NCBI GenBank assembly: GCA_035505915.1
Contig: DATJQI010000078.1
Span: 10,461-74,460, forward strand
Direction: 5' to 3'
Length of the DNA stretch: 64,000 nucleotides
Source: 40CM-2-70-7 sp035505915
Lineage (GTDB): Bacteria; Gemmatimonadota; Gemmatimonadetes; Gemmatimonadales; GWC2-71-9
Shown: positions 56,091 through 63,889 of the stretch, in pieces
Position numbering within the stretch: the first letter of the stretch is position 1
Layout: every line of letters begins with the position of its first letter
Notes under the pieces: generated by a model
The model's database searches: none
Told to the model about the DNA's origin: nothing
The model's input: only the letters and a program-made list of their open reading frames with translations
Program-made: the position numbers and the translations under genes

Positions 56091-56119
56091 GGTGACGCAA
56101 TCGTTACACAGTCGTGATG
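56091..56119 (+). promoter_or_regulatory. Candidate Pho box before pstC
   Basis: Three 11-bp-phased repeats: GGTGACG (56091), CGTTACA (56102-56108) and CGTGATG (56113-56119), with CAAT and CAGT spacers. TAGACT at 56140-56145 could be the -10. It comes after the pstS terminator, giving pstCAB-phoU its own phosphate-controlled promoter. Confidence 0.55.
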
Positions 56120-56155
56120 GTCCGGGGGACCGCTGCCGGTAGACTCTCCCGCGCG

Positions 56156-57172
56156 ATGTCCACCTCGATTCCCCAGACTCTTCCCTCCGCGAGCGCCGAG
56201 CCGATCGCCCCCATCGCCACCACCAGCACCGCTCCCCGCCCCACCCGCCGCCACTACGGGGACCGGGTGTTCAAGGGCGTCCTGACCGCGCTCGCGCTCA
56301 CGCTGCCGCTGCTCCTGCTCGCGATCGTGACGGAGCTCGTGGTCAGCGCCTGGCCAGCGATCCACAAGTTCGGCCTCTCGTTCCTGTGGCGGTCCACCTG
56401 GGACCCGGTCAACGAGGTCTACGGCGCGGCACCGATGATCTTCGGCACCGTCGTCTCCTCCCTGCTGGCGCTTGTGATCGCGGTCCCCCTGTCCCTGGGG
56501 GTCGCGATCTTCCTCACGGAGTTCGCCCCGCGCTGGATCCGGCAGCCGGTGGCGTTCCTGGTGGAGCTCCTGGCGGCCATCCCGTCCGTGGTGTACGGCC
56601 TCTGGGGGATCTACGTCCTGATTCCGCTCCTCCGGACCTACGGCGGGCCGCCGCTGCGCGCGCTGTTCGGCTGGACCCCCTTCTTCAGCGGCGTCTTCTA
56701 CGGCAACTCCATGCTGGCCGGCGGCATCATCCTCGCCATCATGATCGTGCCGTACATCGCCGCGATCTCGCGCGAAGTGCTGCTCGCCGTGCCGACCACC
56801 CAGCGGGAGGCGGCCCTGGGGCTCGGCGCCACGCGCTGGGAAGCGGTCTGGGGCGCCGTCCTGCCGTACGGACGGGCCGGGGTCATCGGCGCCGTGATGC
56901 TGGGGCTGGGACGGGCGCTGGGCGAAACCATGGCCGTGACGATGGTCATCGGCAACCGCCACGACATCGGCTTGTCCCTGTTCCAGCCCGGGTACACCAT
57001 GGCCGCCGCGATCGCGAACGAGTTCAGTGAAGCCCAGACCCCCATGTATCTCTCGGCCCTCTTCGAAGTGGGTCTGGTGCTCTTCGTCATCACCGTCGGC
57101 GTGAACGCGATGGCCCGGCTCCTGGTGTGGCGGGTGGCCCGCGGCACCGCCGTGGGGAGCAAGGCGCTGTGA
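56156..57172 (+). CDS. pstC: Phosphate ABC transporter permease PstC
   Basis: ATG 56156 (MSTSIPQTLP); 338 aa. A polar Pro/Ala-rich N-terminus of about 45 residues precedes six membrane helices. PstC marks: GLSFLWRSTWDPVNEVYGAAPMIFGTVVSSLLA, ELLAAIPSVVYGLWG, and the EAA loop REAALGLGATRWEAVWGAVLPYGRAGVIGAVMLGLGRALGETMAVTMVIGN. It forms the membrane channel with PstA. The stop overlaps pstA (GTGA). Confidence 0.97.
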   Translation: MSTSIPQTLPSASAEPIAPIATTSTAPRPTRRHYGDRVFKGVLTALALTLPLLLLAIVTELVVSAWPAIHKFGLSFLWRSTWDPVNEVYGAAPMIFGTVVSSLLALVIAVPLSLGVAIFLTEFAPRWIRQPVAFLVELLAAIPSVVYGLWGIYVLIPLLRTYGGPPLRALFGWTPFFSGVFYGNSMLAGGIILAIMIVPYIAAISREVLLAVPTTQREAALGLGATRWEAVWGAVLPYGRAGVIGAVMLGLGRALGETMAVTMVIGNRHDIGLSLFQPGYTMAAAIANEFSEAQTPMYLSALFEVGLVLFVITVGVNAMARLLVWRVARGTAVGSKAL

Positions 57173-58011
57173 GCGCCCGGGTCACCACCCGACGCGTGAA
57201 AAGCGGGTTCTTCACCGGCGTCGTGATCGTACTCTGCTTCCTCGCGGTGCTGCCGCTCTTCCTGATCTTCGCCGACCTGGTGCACAAAGGCGCGTCCTCC
57301 ATCAACTGGGACTTCTTCGTCAAGATCCCGGTGCCCGCGGGCCAGGCCGGAGGCGGCGTGGCGAACGCGATCGTCGGCACGGTCATCATCGTGGCGCTGG
57401 CCTGCCTCATCGGAATCCCGATCGGCATCGGCACCGGGCTGTTTCTCGCGGAGTACGGGGGCGGGCGGCTGGGGTGGCTGGTGCGGTTCCTCGCGGACGT
57501 GATGAACGGCACACCGTCCATCGTCGTGGGCATCTTCGCCTGGACCTGGTTCGTGAAGCCCGTGCACCATTTTTCCGCCCTCGCCGGCGGCGTGGGCCTG
57601 GCGGTGCTGATGGTGCCGATGCTCGCGCGCACCACCGAGGAAATGCTGCGCCTGGTGCCGCATTCGCTCCGCGAAGCCGCGCTGGCGCTGGGCTACCCGC
57701 GGTGGCGGACCTCGCTCAGCGTGATGGCGCGGGCCGCGTTGTCCGGGATCGTCACGGGCACCCTGGTGGGCGTGGCCCGCGTCGCGGGGGAAACGGCGCC
57801 CCTGCTCTTCACGGCGCTGGGCAACCTGAATTTCGCGACGAACATCAAGGAGCCGATGCAGACGCTGTCGCTCCAGATCTTCACCTATGCCACCGGGCCC
57901 TTCGAGGACTGGCACCGCCTGGCATGGGCGTCGGCGCTCGTGCTCATGACCCTGGTTCTGGCGCTCGCGGTCGCGGCCCGCTGGGCCACCCGCAAGCGGT
58001 ATGGCACCTGA
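57169..58011 (+). CDS. pstA: Phosphate ABC transporter permease PstA
   Basis: GTG 57169; 280 aa, normal length. Six membrane helices; VVIVLCFLAVLPLFLIFADLVHKG at the start, NAIVGTVIIVALACLIGIPIGIGTGLFLAEYGGG, DVMNGTPSIVVGIFAWTWFV, and the EAA loop REAALALGYPRWRTSLSVMARAALSGIVTGTLVGVARVAGETAPLLFTALG. It overlaps pstB1 by 11 bases. Confidence 0.97.
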   Translation: MSARVTTRRVKSGFFTGVVIVLCFLAVLPLFLIFADLVHKGASSINWDFFVKIPVPAGQAGGGVANAIVGTVIIVALACLIGIPIGIGTGLFLAEYGGGRLGWLVRFLADVMNGTPSIVVGIFAWTWFVKPVHHFSALAGGVGLAVLMVPMLARTTEEMLRLVPHSLREAALALGYPRWRTSLSVMARAALSGIVTGTLVGVARVAGETAPLLFTALGNLNFATNIKEPMQTLSLQIFTYATGPFEDWHRLAWASALVLMTLVLALAVAARWATRKRYGT

Positions 58012-58771
58012 GGGCCTCGTGCAGCTAGAAACCCGCCGGCTCTCCGCGCTCTTCGGACGGAACGTGATCGTCCGGGAAGTGAGCATGCCCTTCCCCCGGC
58101 ACACCGTGACCGCCATCATCGGACCCTCGGGGTGCGGGAAGAGCACCTTCCTGCGCTGCCTCAACCGGATGCACGAGCTGTCCGACGGCGGCTGGGCCAC
58201 GGGTCAGGTGATTCTGGACGGCGAAGACATCTACGGCGGCGGCATCGAGGCCGTGGACGTCCGGCGCCGGATCGGCATGGTGTTCCAGCGTCCCACACCG
58301 TTCCCCACCATGTCGATCTACGACAACGTGGCGGCGGGACTCCGGGTCAACGGCCGCATCCCGCGCGTCCAGATGGACGAGACCGTCGAGCGGGCCCTGA
58401 AGCAGGCGGCGCTCTGGGACGAGGTGAAGGACCGGCTCCGGGGCTCGGCCATCGCGCTGTCCGGCGGCCAGCAGCAGCGGCTCTGCGTGGCCCGGGCCGT
58501 GGCCCCCGCGCCCGAGGTGCTGCTCCTCGACGAACCCACCGCATCGCTCGACCCCGCCGGCACCCAGCGGATCGAAGAGCTCTGCACCGAGCTCAAGCGC
58601 CGCTACACCATCGTCATCGTGACCCACAACATGCAGCAGGCGGCCCGCGTGTCGGACTTCACCGCCTTCTTCTATATGGGCCGGCTCGTGGAGGTCGGGG
58701 CCACGCAGGAGCTCTTCACCAAGCCCCAGGACCCCCAGACCGAGGCGTACATCACCGGACGGTTCGGATGA
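58001..58771 (+). CDS. pstB: Phosphate ABC transporter ATPase PstB, copy 1
   Basis: ATG 58001; 256 aa. Walker A GPSGCGKST (41-49), Q-loop VFQRPTPFPTMSIYDNVAAG, signature LSGGQQQRLCVARA, Walker B VLLLDEPTASLDP, H-loop VTHNMQQA, then FFYMGRLVEVG and TEAYITGRFG at the end. It is less canonical than copy 2 near the N-terminus (SALFGRNVIVREVSM). It overlaps the second pstB (ATGA). Confidence 0.95.
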   Translation: MAPEGLVQLETRRLSALFGRNVIVREVSMPFPRHTVTAIIGPSGCGKSTFLRCLNRMHELSDGGWATGQVILDGEDIYGGGIEAVDVRRRIGMVFQRPTPFPTMSIYDNVAAGLRVNGRIPRVQMDETVERALKQAALWDEVKDRLRGSAIALSGGQQQRLCVARAVAPAPEVLLLDEPTASLDPAGTQRIEELCTELKRRYTIVIVTHNMQQAARVSDFTAFFYMGRLVEVGATQELFTKPQDPQTEAYITGRFG

Positions 58772-59592
58772 CCGCCCCGGGCACCCCGGTTCCCGCGGTC
58801 GCGGAGCGGCCGGCGACCCACGCGCTGCCGCACGAGGGCCCCCCGGTCCTGGACGTCCGCCAGTACGCCTTCTGGTACGGGGCCAAGCAGGCGCTCTTCG
58901 ACCTGTCCCTGACCATCCCCCGGCGGGCGGTCACCGCGCTGATCGGGCCCTCGGGATGCGGCAAGAGCACCTTCCTGCGGTCCATCAACCGGATGAACGA
59001 GATCTCGCCGGGCACGCGCCACGCCGGCGACATCCTCCTCGAGGGCGTTTCGGTGTTCTCCCCGGGGATGGATACCGTGGATCTCCGGCGCCGCGTGGGG
59101 ATGGTCTTCCAGCGTCCGAATCCCTTCCCCAAGTCCATCTTCGACAACGTGGCCTACGGACCCCGGCTGAACGGCCTCTGCCGGGAGGGGGAGATGGACG
59201 CCCGGGTGGAGGAAGCCCTGCGGCGCGCGGCACTGTGGGATGAAGTGAAGGACCGGCTGAACGAGCCGGGAACCGGGCTGTCCGGCGGCCAGCAGCAGCG
59301 CCTCTGCATCGCACGCGCCCTGGCGAACTCCCCGGAAGTCCTCCTGCTGGACGAGCCCTGCTCGGCCCTCGACCCGATCGCCACCGAGCGCATCGAAGAG
59401 CTGCTGGTGGAGCTGAAGGGCGAGGTGACAATCGTGATCGTCACGCATAACATGCAACAGGCCTCACGGGTCGCCGACCACACCGGCTTCTTCTATCTGG
59501 GCCGGTTGGTGGAATTCGGAGACACCGCGCAGCTGTTCACCCGGCCCAAGGATGAACGGACTGAGGCCTATATCACGGGGAGATTCGGATGA
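58768..59592 (+). CDS. pstB: Phosphate ABC transporter ATPase PstB, copy 2
   Basis: ATG 58768; 274 aa with an extra polar N-terminus of about 25 residues. Walker A GPSGCGKST (60-68), VFQRPNPFPKSIFDNVAYGPRLNG (the classic PstB Q-loop), LSGGQQQRLCIARA, VLLLDEPCSALDPIATERIEELL and VTHNMQQASRVAD. A tandem paralogue of the preceding gene; the pair could form a heterodimer or answer to different conditions. It overlaps phoU (ATGA). Confidence 0.95.
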   Translation: MTAPGTPVPAVAERPATHALPHEGPPVLDVRQYAFWYGAKQALFDLSLTIPRRAVTALIGPSGCGKSTFLRSINRMNEISPGTRHAGDILLEGVSVFSPGMDTVDLRRRVGMVFQRPNPFPKSIFDNVAYGPRLNGLCREGEMDARVEEALRRAALWDEVKDRLNEPGTGLSGGQQQRLCIARALANSPEVLLLDEPCSALDPIATERIEELLVELKGEVTIVIVTHNMQQASRVADHTGFFYLGRLVEFGDTAQLFTRPKDERTEAYITGRFG

Positions 59593-60293
59593 GTCAGCCA
59601 CCCAACGCTACCGAGCCCGCCCGCCCGGGCGCCGGCCATCGGCATTTTCACGACGAGCTGGCGACCCTCAAGGCCGACCTGCTCACCATGTCCGCCGAGG
59701 CCCAGGACGCCCTGCGGGAAGCTGTGGACGCCGTCCTCCACCGGGACGCCGCCGTCGCGGCCCGCGTCATCGCGGGGGACGCCCGGGTCGACTCCCTGGA
59801 AATCTCCATCGAGGAGCAGGTGGTGCGGCTCCTGGCCACCCAGCAGCCGATGGCCAAGGACCTCCGCCTCCTGATGGCCGCGCTCAAGATCGCCAACGAT
59901 CTGGAGCGGGTGGGCGACCACGCGGTCAACATCGCCCAGTCCGCGGAACGCCTGATGGCGTCGCGGTCCATCGCCCCGGAACCCGAGATCATCGAGATGG
60001 CCCGGCAGGCCCGCACCATGCTCGCCGACGCCCTCGAGGCCTTCGTCCGGGGTGACGCGCAGGCGGGCCGCGCCATCTGCCGGCGGGACGACGGCGTCGA
60101 TGCCCTGCACCGCTCCGTGTTCCGGATCCTGCTCACCCACATGATGGAAGACCCGCACATCATCGGCGCGGGGATGGACCTGTTCCTGGTGAGCCGCAAC
60201 CTCGAGCGGGTGGCCGATCTGGCGACGAACATCGCGGAAGACGTGGTGTTCCTGGTCGAGGGGAAGACGATCAAGCATCACGCGGAAGAATAG
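59589..60293 (+). CDS. phoU: Phosphate signalling protein PhoU
   Basis: ATG 59589; 234 aa, two three-helix PhoU repeats. Metal-binding-type motifs: DLRLLMAALKIANDLERVGDHAVNIAQSAE and DLFLVSRNLERVADLATNIAEDVVFLVEG. PhoU links the Pst transporter to PhoR and represses the Pho response when phosphate is ample. It ends the pst operon, right before an inverted-repeat terminator. Confidence 0.97.
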   Translation: MSQPPNATEPARPGAGHRHFHDELATLKADLLTMSAEAQDALREAVDAVLHRDAAVAARVIAGDARVDSLEISIEEQVVRLLATQQPMAKDLRLLMAALKIANDLERVGDHAVNIAQSAERLMASRSIAPEPEIIEMARQARTMLADALEAFVRGDAQAGRAICRRDDGVDALHRSVFRILLTHMMEDPHIIGAGMDLFLVSRNLERVADLATNIAEDVVFLVEGKTIKHHAEE

Positions 60294-60369
60294 GTGTCGG
60301 GTGCCGGGTGCCGGGTGTCAGGGCCCCCGAGGGGAGATCACTGACGCCCGACACCTGACACCCGACACC
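60293..60369. terminator. Long inverted repeat filling the phoU/rhomboid convergent gap
   Basis: GGTGTCGGGTG (60293-60303) pairs perfectly with CACCCGACACC (60359-60369); inside, CGGGTGTCAG (60312-60321) pairs with CTGACGCCCG (60341-60350) with one G-T. The whole 77-bp gap is made of iterated GGTGTCGGG-type words. A two-way terminator is likely. Confidence 0.65.
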
Positions 60370-61101
60370 TTACTCGCCGCCTCGCCGGAAATCTCCTCGC
60401 AGAAACGCCCTCACGAGCACGACGCCGCACGTAAATCCCCCTACGTGCGCGAAGAAGGCGACGCCGCCCTGGTCGGCCGCCCCGCCCAAGGCGGGGAGCC
60501 CGCCCAGGAGCTGCAGCAGGAACCAGTAGACCAGCATCAGGTACGCCGGCACCGAGATGGTCGTGATGAAGATCCCGAGAAACACCAGGGTGTGCACCCG
60601 GACCCGGGGGAACAGCACGAGGTAGGCGCCCATCACGCCGGAGATGGCGCCCGAGGCGCCGATCATCGGGACCGCGGAGTGCGGCGCCGAGAAGGTCTGG
60701 GCGGCGGCGGCGGCAACGCCGGACAGGAGGTAGAAGGCCAGAAAGCGCCCGTGACCCATCGCGTCTTCGATGTTGTTTCCGAAGATCCACAGGAACCACA
60801 TGTTGCCGAGGATGTGGAACCAGCCGCCGTGCAGGAACATCGAGGTGAGCACGGTCCAGTAGTGGGGCACGCCGGTGGTCACGCAGGCCAGGCCGTTTCC
60901 CATCTGAAACGACACCCCGGGCGGCACGGTCCGTAGGATCTCTCCGGGCACGAGGCCGAGCTCGCAGGTGGACCGGGCGAGCGGCTCCGCCGAGCCCATC
61001 CCCTGGACCAGGACCCAGACCAGCAGGTTGGCCACGATCAGGCCTATCGTGACCGTCGGTGTCAGCTCGGTCGGGTTTTCGTCCTTGTAGGGGAAGAACA
61101 T
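60370..61101 (-). CDS. Rhomboid-family intramembrane serine protease
   Basis: 243 aa with six to seven membrane helices. MFFPYKDENPTELTPTVTIGLIVANLLVW is a common bacterial rhomboid start; then MFLHGGWFHILGNMWFLWIFGNNIED, the catalytic Ser in GASGAISGVMGAYLVLFPRVRV (S150) and the His in FFAHVGGFTCGVVL. Rhomboids cut membrane-spanning substrates; the target here is unknown. Transcribed alone, convergent with phoU. Confidence 0.93.
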   Translation of the reverse strand: MFFPYKDENPTELTPTVTIGLIVANLLVWVLVQGMGSAEPLARSTCELGLVPGEILRTVPPGVSFQMGNGLACVTTGVPHYWTVLTSMFLHGGWFHILGNMWFLWIFGNNIEDAMGHGRFLAFYLLSGVAAAAAQTFSAPHSAVPMIGASGAISGVMGAYLVLFPRVRVHTLVFLGIFITTISVPAYLMLVYWFLLQLLGGLPALGGAADQGGVAFFAHVGGFTCGVVLVRAFLRGDFRRGGE

Positions 61102-61207
61102 ACGGGAGTATGTACTTAGCGCAACGCGCTGTGGGAAAACGAATTACCGAATTGACAAAAGCTTGACGCGAAAATGCGCCGCCAATTCGGCACGTCGCTC
61201 ATTTCGC

Positions 61208-61489
61208 TTACGCTTCCGGCTCATCTTCGATTTCCAGTAACACTCGAAACCGTCCGGGATCGCCACCGCGCAGGACCCCCAGGCCACGCATCGCCTTGAG
61301 ACCCGGGCCCGGGGTGGCGCCTTGGCCGGTGTAGGCATCCCACCGATGCCCGCGGGGGCAGACCTCGGGAATCTTCATATCATCGCTTAGGGGGAGAACA
61401 ATCCGCGCTCCACAGCCGTCCCAGGAGCACTCTATGATGACCGCTTTGATTTCCTCTGGTCCGATTACGAGCCTTCGTTCCCGTGTCAT
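61208..61489 (-). CDS. Small hypothetical protein with Cys/His motif, 93 aa
   Basis: ATG 61489 (MTRERRLVIGPEEIK) is preferred to a GTG at 61531. ECSWDGCGARIVLP and VCPRGHRWD give a C-x4-C ... C-x3-H arrangement that could hold zinc. No further family marks are visible. Base composition here is lower in GC than the preceding 60 kb. The 106 bp before the rhomboid gene hold no gene. Confidence 0.5.
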   Translation of the reverse strand: MTRERRLVIGPEEIKAVIIECSWDGCGARIVLPLSDDMKIPEVCPRGHRWDAYTGQGATPGPGLKAMRGLGVLRGGDPGRFRVLLEIEDEPEA

Positions 61490-61627
61490 GGCTACTTCTC
61501 GCGCCCCTTCGCTTTCTTGGGTCTTGGCCACCCTGTGGCGGGGCGTTTCTTAGTAAGTGAGTGGCGTACCGCCGCCTCCCAATCACCCTCAACCTTCAGG
61601 TGATCGGGTTTTGGGCCGCGAGGCTCG

Positions 61628-62329
61628 TTACTTGGCTTCCTCGTCCTTCGCTTGGACGGCATCGGCCAGCAGTTCCTTCGTCAGATCAAGCCACCGATTG
61701 AGTAGCTTGAGCTCCTTGTCACCGGCCAGCGGCCCACTGATGAGCAGGGTGGCCGTCCGGTCTCCGGGCAGGGACATGGAGTATTCGAGGCTTCCCGGCA
61801 TGCGATTACCCACCTTCTTGATAGGCGCCTTGGTCTCCTGCGGTCTATCCTCCTCCTGTGGTTGAATATAGCCAGCACCAGCTTGCTTGGCAAACTCAAC
61901 GGTCCCGCGGTAAGAGGGGATAAGGGCCCTCGCCCCGTCTTCTTGAAAACCCTTCTTTCTAACGAGATAGGCCGCCAGTGCATCATCCGATGGAAGCGTA
62001 TCACCATATTCTGCATTAAGTTCAGAGAAGATTGCCGGTGCTGTGGCTGCGCGTCGTATCGTGTCAATTCGCTCGGGTGAATCCATAGGCTCAAGCAGAA
62101 TAGCGAGCGCGTCGTCCGACACCTTCACGCGGTCACCCACATCCGTTAGCAGTCCGTACTGGCGTAGCGCGGCCAGCATGCGGAGGGATCGCCCGTTGAG
62201 GCTGGAGTATCCCCATGCCTTGACCGCCACCCTCTGGTCAGTAGGTGCCTTGTTTTCCTGGTCGTACAGCTTCCGAGCCTTCTCAACCGCCTCAGACAGA
62301 CTGATCACCGGATAGTTGCGGCTTCTCAT
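61628..62329 (-). CDS. Hypothetical protein, 233 aa, probable mobile-element cargo
   Basis: ATG 62329 follows GGGGAGG and is preferred to the longer frame. The product is soluble. The N-terminal half (YPVISLSEAVEKARKLYDQENKAP, AVKAWGYSSLNGRSLRMLAALRQYGLL, VKVSDDALAILL) reads like a winged-helix or DNA-binding region; the C-half (RTATLLISGPLAGDKELKLLNRWLDLTKELL) is a short beta-helix unit. I cannot name a family. Codon use and GC are unlike the core genes. A palindrome lies within its predicted promoter. Confidence 0.65.
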   Translation of the reverse strand: MRSRNYPVISLSEAVEKARKLYDQENKAPTDQRVAVKAWGYSSLNGRSLRMLAALRQYGLLTDVGDRVKVSDDALAILLEPMDSPERIDTIRRAATAPAIFSELNAEYGDTLPSDDALAAYLVRKKGFQEDGARALIPSYRGTVEFAKQAGAGYIQPQEEDRPQETKAPIKKVGNRMPGSLEYSMSLPGDRTATLLISGPLAGDKELKLLNRWLDLTKELLADAVQAKDEEAK

Positions 62330-62352
62330 AGTGTGCCTCCCCTGTGCCGGGC

Positions 62353-62380
62353 AATATAGCCGGTTTGGCGCCAAAAGCAA
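62353..62380 (-). promoter_or_regulatory. Predicted promoter of the 233-aa gene
   Basis: Minus strand TTGCTT (62380-62375), 16 bases, TATATT (62358-62353); the gene's ATG is 24 bases on. The spacer contains the palindrome at 62364-62375. Confidence 0.45.
62364..62375. promoter_or_regulatory. Perfect 12-bp palindrome, putative operator
   Basis: TTTGGCGCCAAA lies between the predicted -35 and -10 of the 233-aa gene. On the plus strand a perfect TATAAT (62386-62391) stands 10 bases beyond it, so one dimeric repressor could block both directions. Confidence 0.4.
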
Positions 62381-62486
62381 CGCGCTATAATGGGAACCAT
62401 CGGAGGCCTCGCGGCGTTATGTGTTCGGAGCGATCTGGGGTGGTGTGGGGTTGATTTTTCCAGAGATATCCACTAGATTTAACAAA

Positions 62487-62516
62487 GACGCCCAGGGAGT
62501 GGGTTCCCTGGGCGTC
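62487..62516 (-). terminator. 12-bp hairpin terminator, minus orientation
   Basis: GACGCCCAGGGA (62487-62498) pairs perfectly with TCCCTGGGCGTC (62505-62516) around a 6-base loop. On the minus strand TTTGTT follows, as in an intrinsic terminator. No minus-strand gene lies to its right in the window, so it has no obvious client. Confidence 0.6.
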
Positions 62517-62531
62517 CGTTGAGCAGAATGG

Positions 62532-62617
62532 GGATGCGTGGCTGAGTGGCTTAAGGCAGCGGTCTCAAAAACCGTAGGGGGCTGCACCCCCCGTGGGTTC
62601 GAATCCCACCGCATCCT
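62532..62617 (+). tRNA. Type II tRNA, anticodon CAA (Leu by anticodon, Ser-like body)
   Basis: Acceptor GGATGCG/CGCATCC, 3-bp D-stem GCT/GGC with loop GAGTGGCTTAA, anticodon stem GCGGT/ACCGT with loop CTCAAAA, long variable arm GGGGG-CTGCA-CCCCC, T-arm GTGGG-TTCGAAT-CCCAC. All stems are complete. The D-arm and 5-bp variable stem look like serine tRNA; one change from CGA would give CAA. The discriminator is T, unlike usual Ser (G) or Leu (A). CCA not encoded. Confidence 0.75.
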
Positions 62618-62624
62618 CCGCTTC

Positions 62625-62711
62625 GCGCCGGTGCTGAAACTGGTAAACGGGACAGACTTGGAATCTGTTGGGATTCACGTCCCTTGGGGGTTCGACTCCC
62701 CCCCCGGCGCA
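62625..62711 (+). tRNA. Type II tRNA-like gene, anticodon TGG (Pro by anticodon, Leu-like body), possibly degenerate
   Basis: Acceptor GCGCCGG/CCGGCGC, discriminator A, D-arm CTGAAACTGGTAAACGG as in leucine tRNAs, anticodon stem ACAGA/TCTGT with loop CTTGGAA (anticodon TGG), variable arm GGGA...TCCC, T-arm GGGGG-TTCGACT-CCCCC. A run of eight C leaves one extra base between T-stem and acceptor, so it may be a pseudogene or carry a homopolymer error. It lies 7 bases after the previous tRNA. Confidence 0.6.
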
Positions 62712-62777
62712 TCTGCAATATAATCTAACCCTCCTTCGATTGCAATCCCCTGCTAATCAATGACTTAACGCGGCTCC

Positions 62778-62806
62778 TTGACTTGCTGTGGCATAATTAT
62801 TATACT
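62778..62806 (+). promoter_or_regulatory. Sigma70-type promoter of the transposase
   Basis: TTGACT (62778-62783), exactly 17 bases, TATACT (62801-62806), 22 bases before the transposase ATG. Both hexamers have one mismatch to consensus. Confidence 0.7.
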
Positions 62807-62827
62807 TGACGCAACATCGGGGGCCCA

Positions 62828-63805
62828 ATGGTCGGGAAGAACAAGAAGCCAACGCGCAAGAAGCCGTGGAACGTTGCCGGAGATAAGACCGCCACGGTTG
62901 CCGCGATTCCTTTCGCCTGTTCCAGCGAGCTCGCAGCGATTGAGTTCATGGAAAAGCAGCGGTGGGGCGCTACCCCGGCCTGCCCGCACTGTGGGGCGCT
63001 AGACGTCTACATGATGCGGAACAGCCAAGGCGAGCGGGCGCCGCGGTATCTCTGGCGGTGCAAGTCCTGTAAGCGTCAGTACTCGGTCCGCATTGGCACC
63101 GTCTTGGAGGATAGCCGAATCCCGCTGCGCCACTGGTGCTATGCGTTCTGGGCGGCGTGCGCGAGCAAGAAGGGTGTCTCCGCCCTCCAGATTAAGCGTC
63201 AAACGGGTCTCTCCTACAAGTCCGCCCTGTTCCTCATGCACCGGATTCGGTGGGCTATGTCAGACCATCAGCCGGGGCCACTCACTGGCACCGTTGAAGT
63301 AGATGAGACCTATGTAGGCGGGAAGCCGCGGAATCAGCGCACGCGCCAGGAGATGGGTCGCACCAAGCGGACGCCCGTCATGGCACTTGTCGAGCGTGGT
63401 GGCCGTGTCCGCGCCTTCCCCCTGGATCGCGTCACGCCCACCACGCTCAAGCAGCACGTGCGCGAGAACGTTGACCTGTCCGCCCGTATTATGACGGACG
63501 ATGCGCTGCCCTACCGCGGGCTGGCGCCAGAGTATCGAGGCGGCCACTTCCGCGTGCGGCACAGCATCGGGGAGTATGCCCGCAAGCCGGACATTACCAC
63601 GAACACCGTTGAGGGCTTCTTCTCACTGCTCAAGCGCGGGATGTATGGCACGTTCCACAGCGTGAGCAAGCGGCACCTACACCGTTACGTGGACGAGTTC
63701 GCGTTCCGGTACAACACGCGGGAGATGGACGACGGAGAGCGGACAATCGCAGCGATCCGCGGCGCGGACGGGAAACGACTCATGTACTCTACGCCAACCC
63801 GGTAG
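62828..63805 (+). CDS. IS1595/ISXO2-like transposase
   Basis: ATG 62828; 325 aa, full length. N-terminal zinc ribbon (CPHCGALD ... CKSCKRQYSVRIGTVLE), a helix-turn-helix-like KGVSALQIKRQTGLSYKSALFLMHRIRWAM, then the DDE-type catalytic core of the family: VEVDETYVGGKPR, IMTDDALPYRGL, and HSIGEYARKPDITTNTVEGFFSLLKRGMYGTFHSVSKRHLHRYVDEFAFRYNTR. The frame is intact. I could not find clear terminal inverted repeats, so the element's ends are not defined. Confidence 0.93.
   Translation: MVGKNKKPTRKKPWNVAGDKTATVAAIPFACSSELAAIEFMEKQRWGATPACPHCGALDVYMMRNSQGERAPRYLWRCKSCKRQYSVRIGTVLEDSRIPLRHWCYAFWAACASKKGVSALQIKRQTGLSYKSALFLMHRIRWAMSDHQPGPLTGTVEVDETYVGGKPRNQRTRQEMGRTKRTPVMALVERGGRVRAFPLDRVTPTTLKQHVRENVDLSARIMTDDALPYRGLAPEYRGGHFRVRHSIGEYARKPDITTNTVEGFFSLLKRGMYGTFHSVSKRHLHRYVDEFAFRYNTREMDDGERTIAAIRGADGKRLMYSTPTR
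62828..63805 (+). mobile_element. IS1595-family element (only the transposase span is defined)
   Basis: Only the intact transposase gene and its promoter mark the element. No matching terminal repeats or target-site duplications could be recognised by eye in 62712-62827 or 63806-64000. Confidence 0.5.
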
Positions 63806-63889
63806 TCCTCCGCAGCGGTGATTACCAAGTGGGCGGCTTCCAGACCACCGAGCCATTCGGACCCTGCGCAGGATTGGGGAGTTGGTGAG

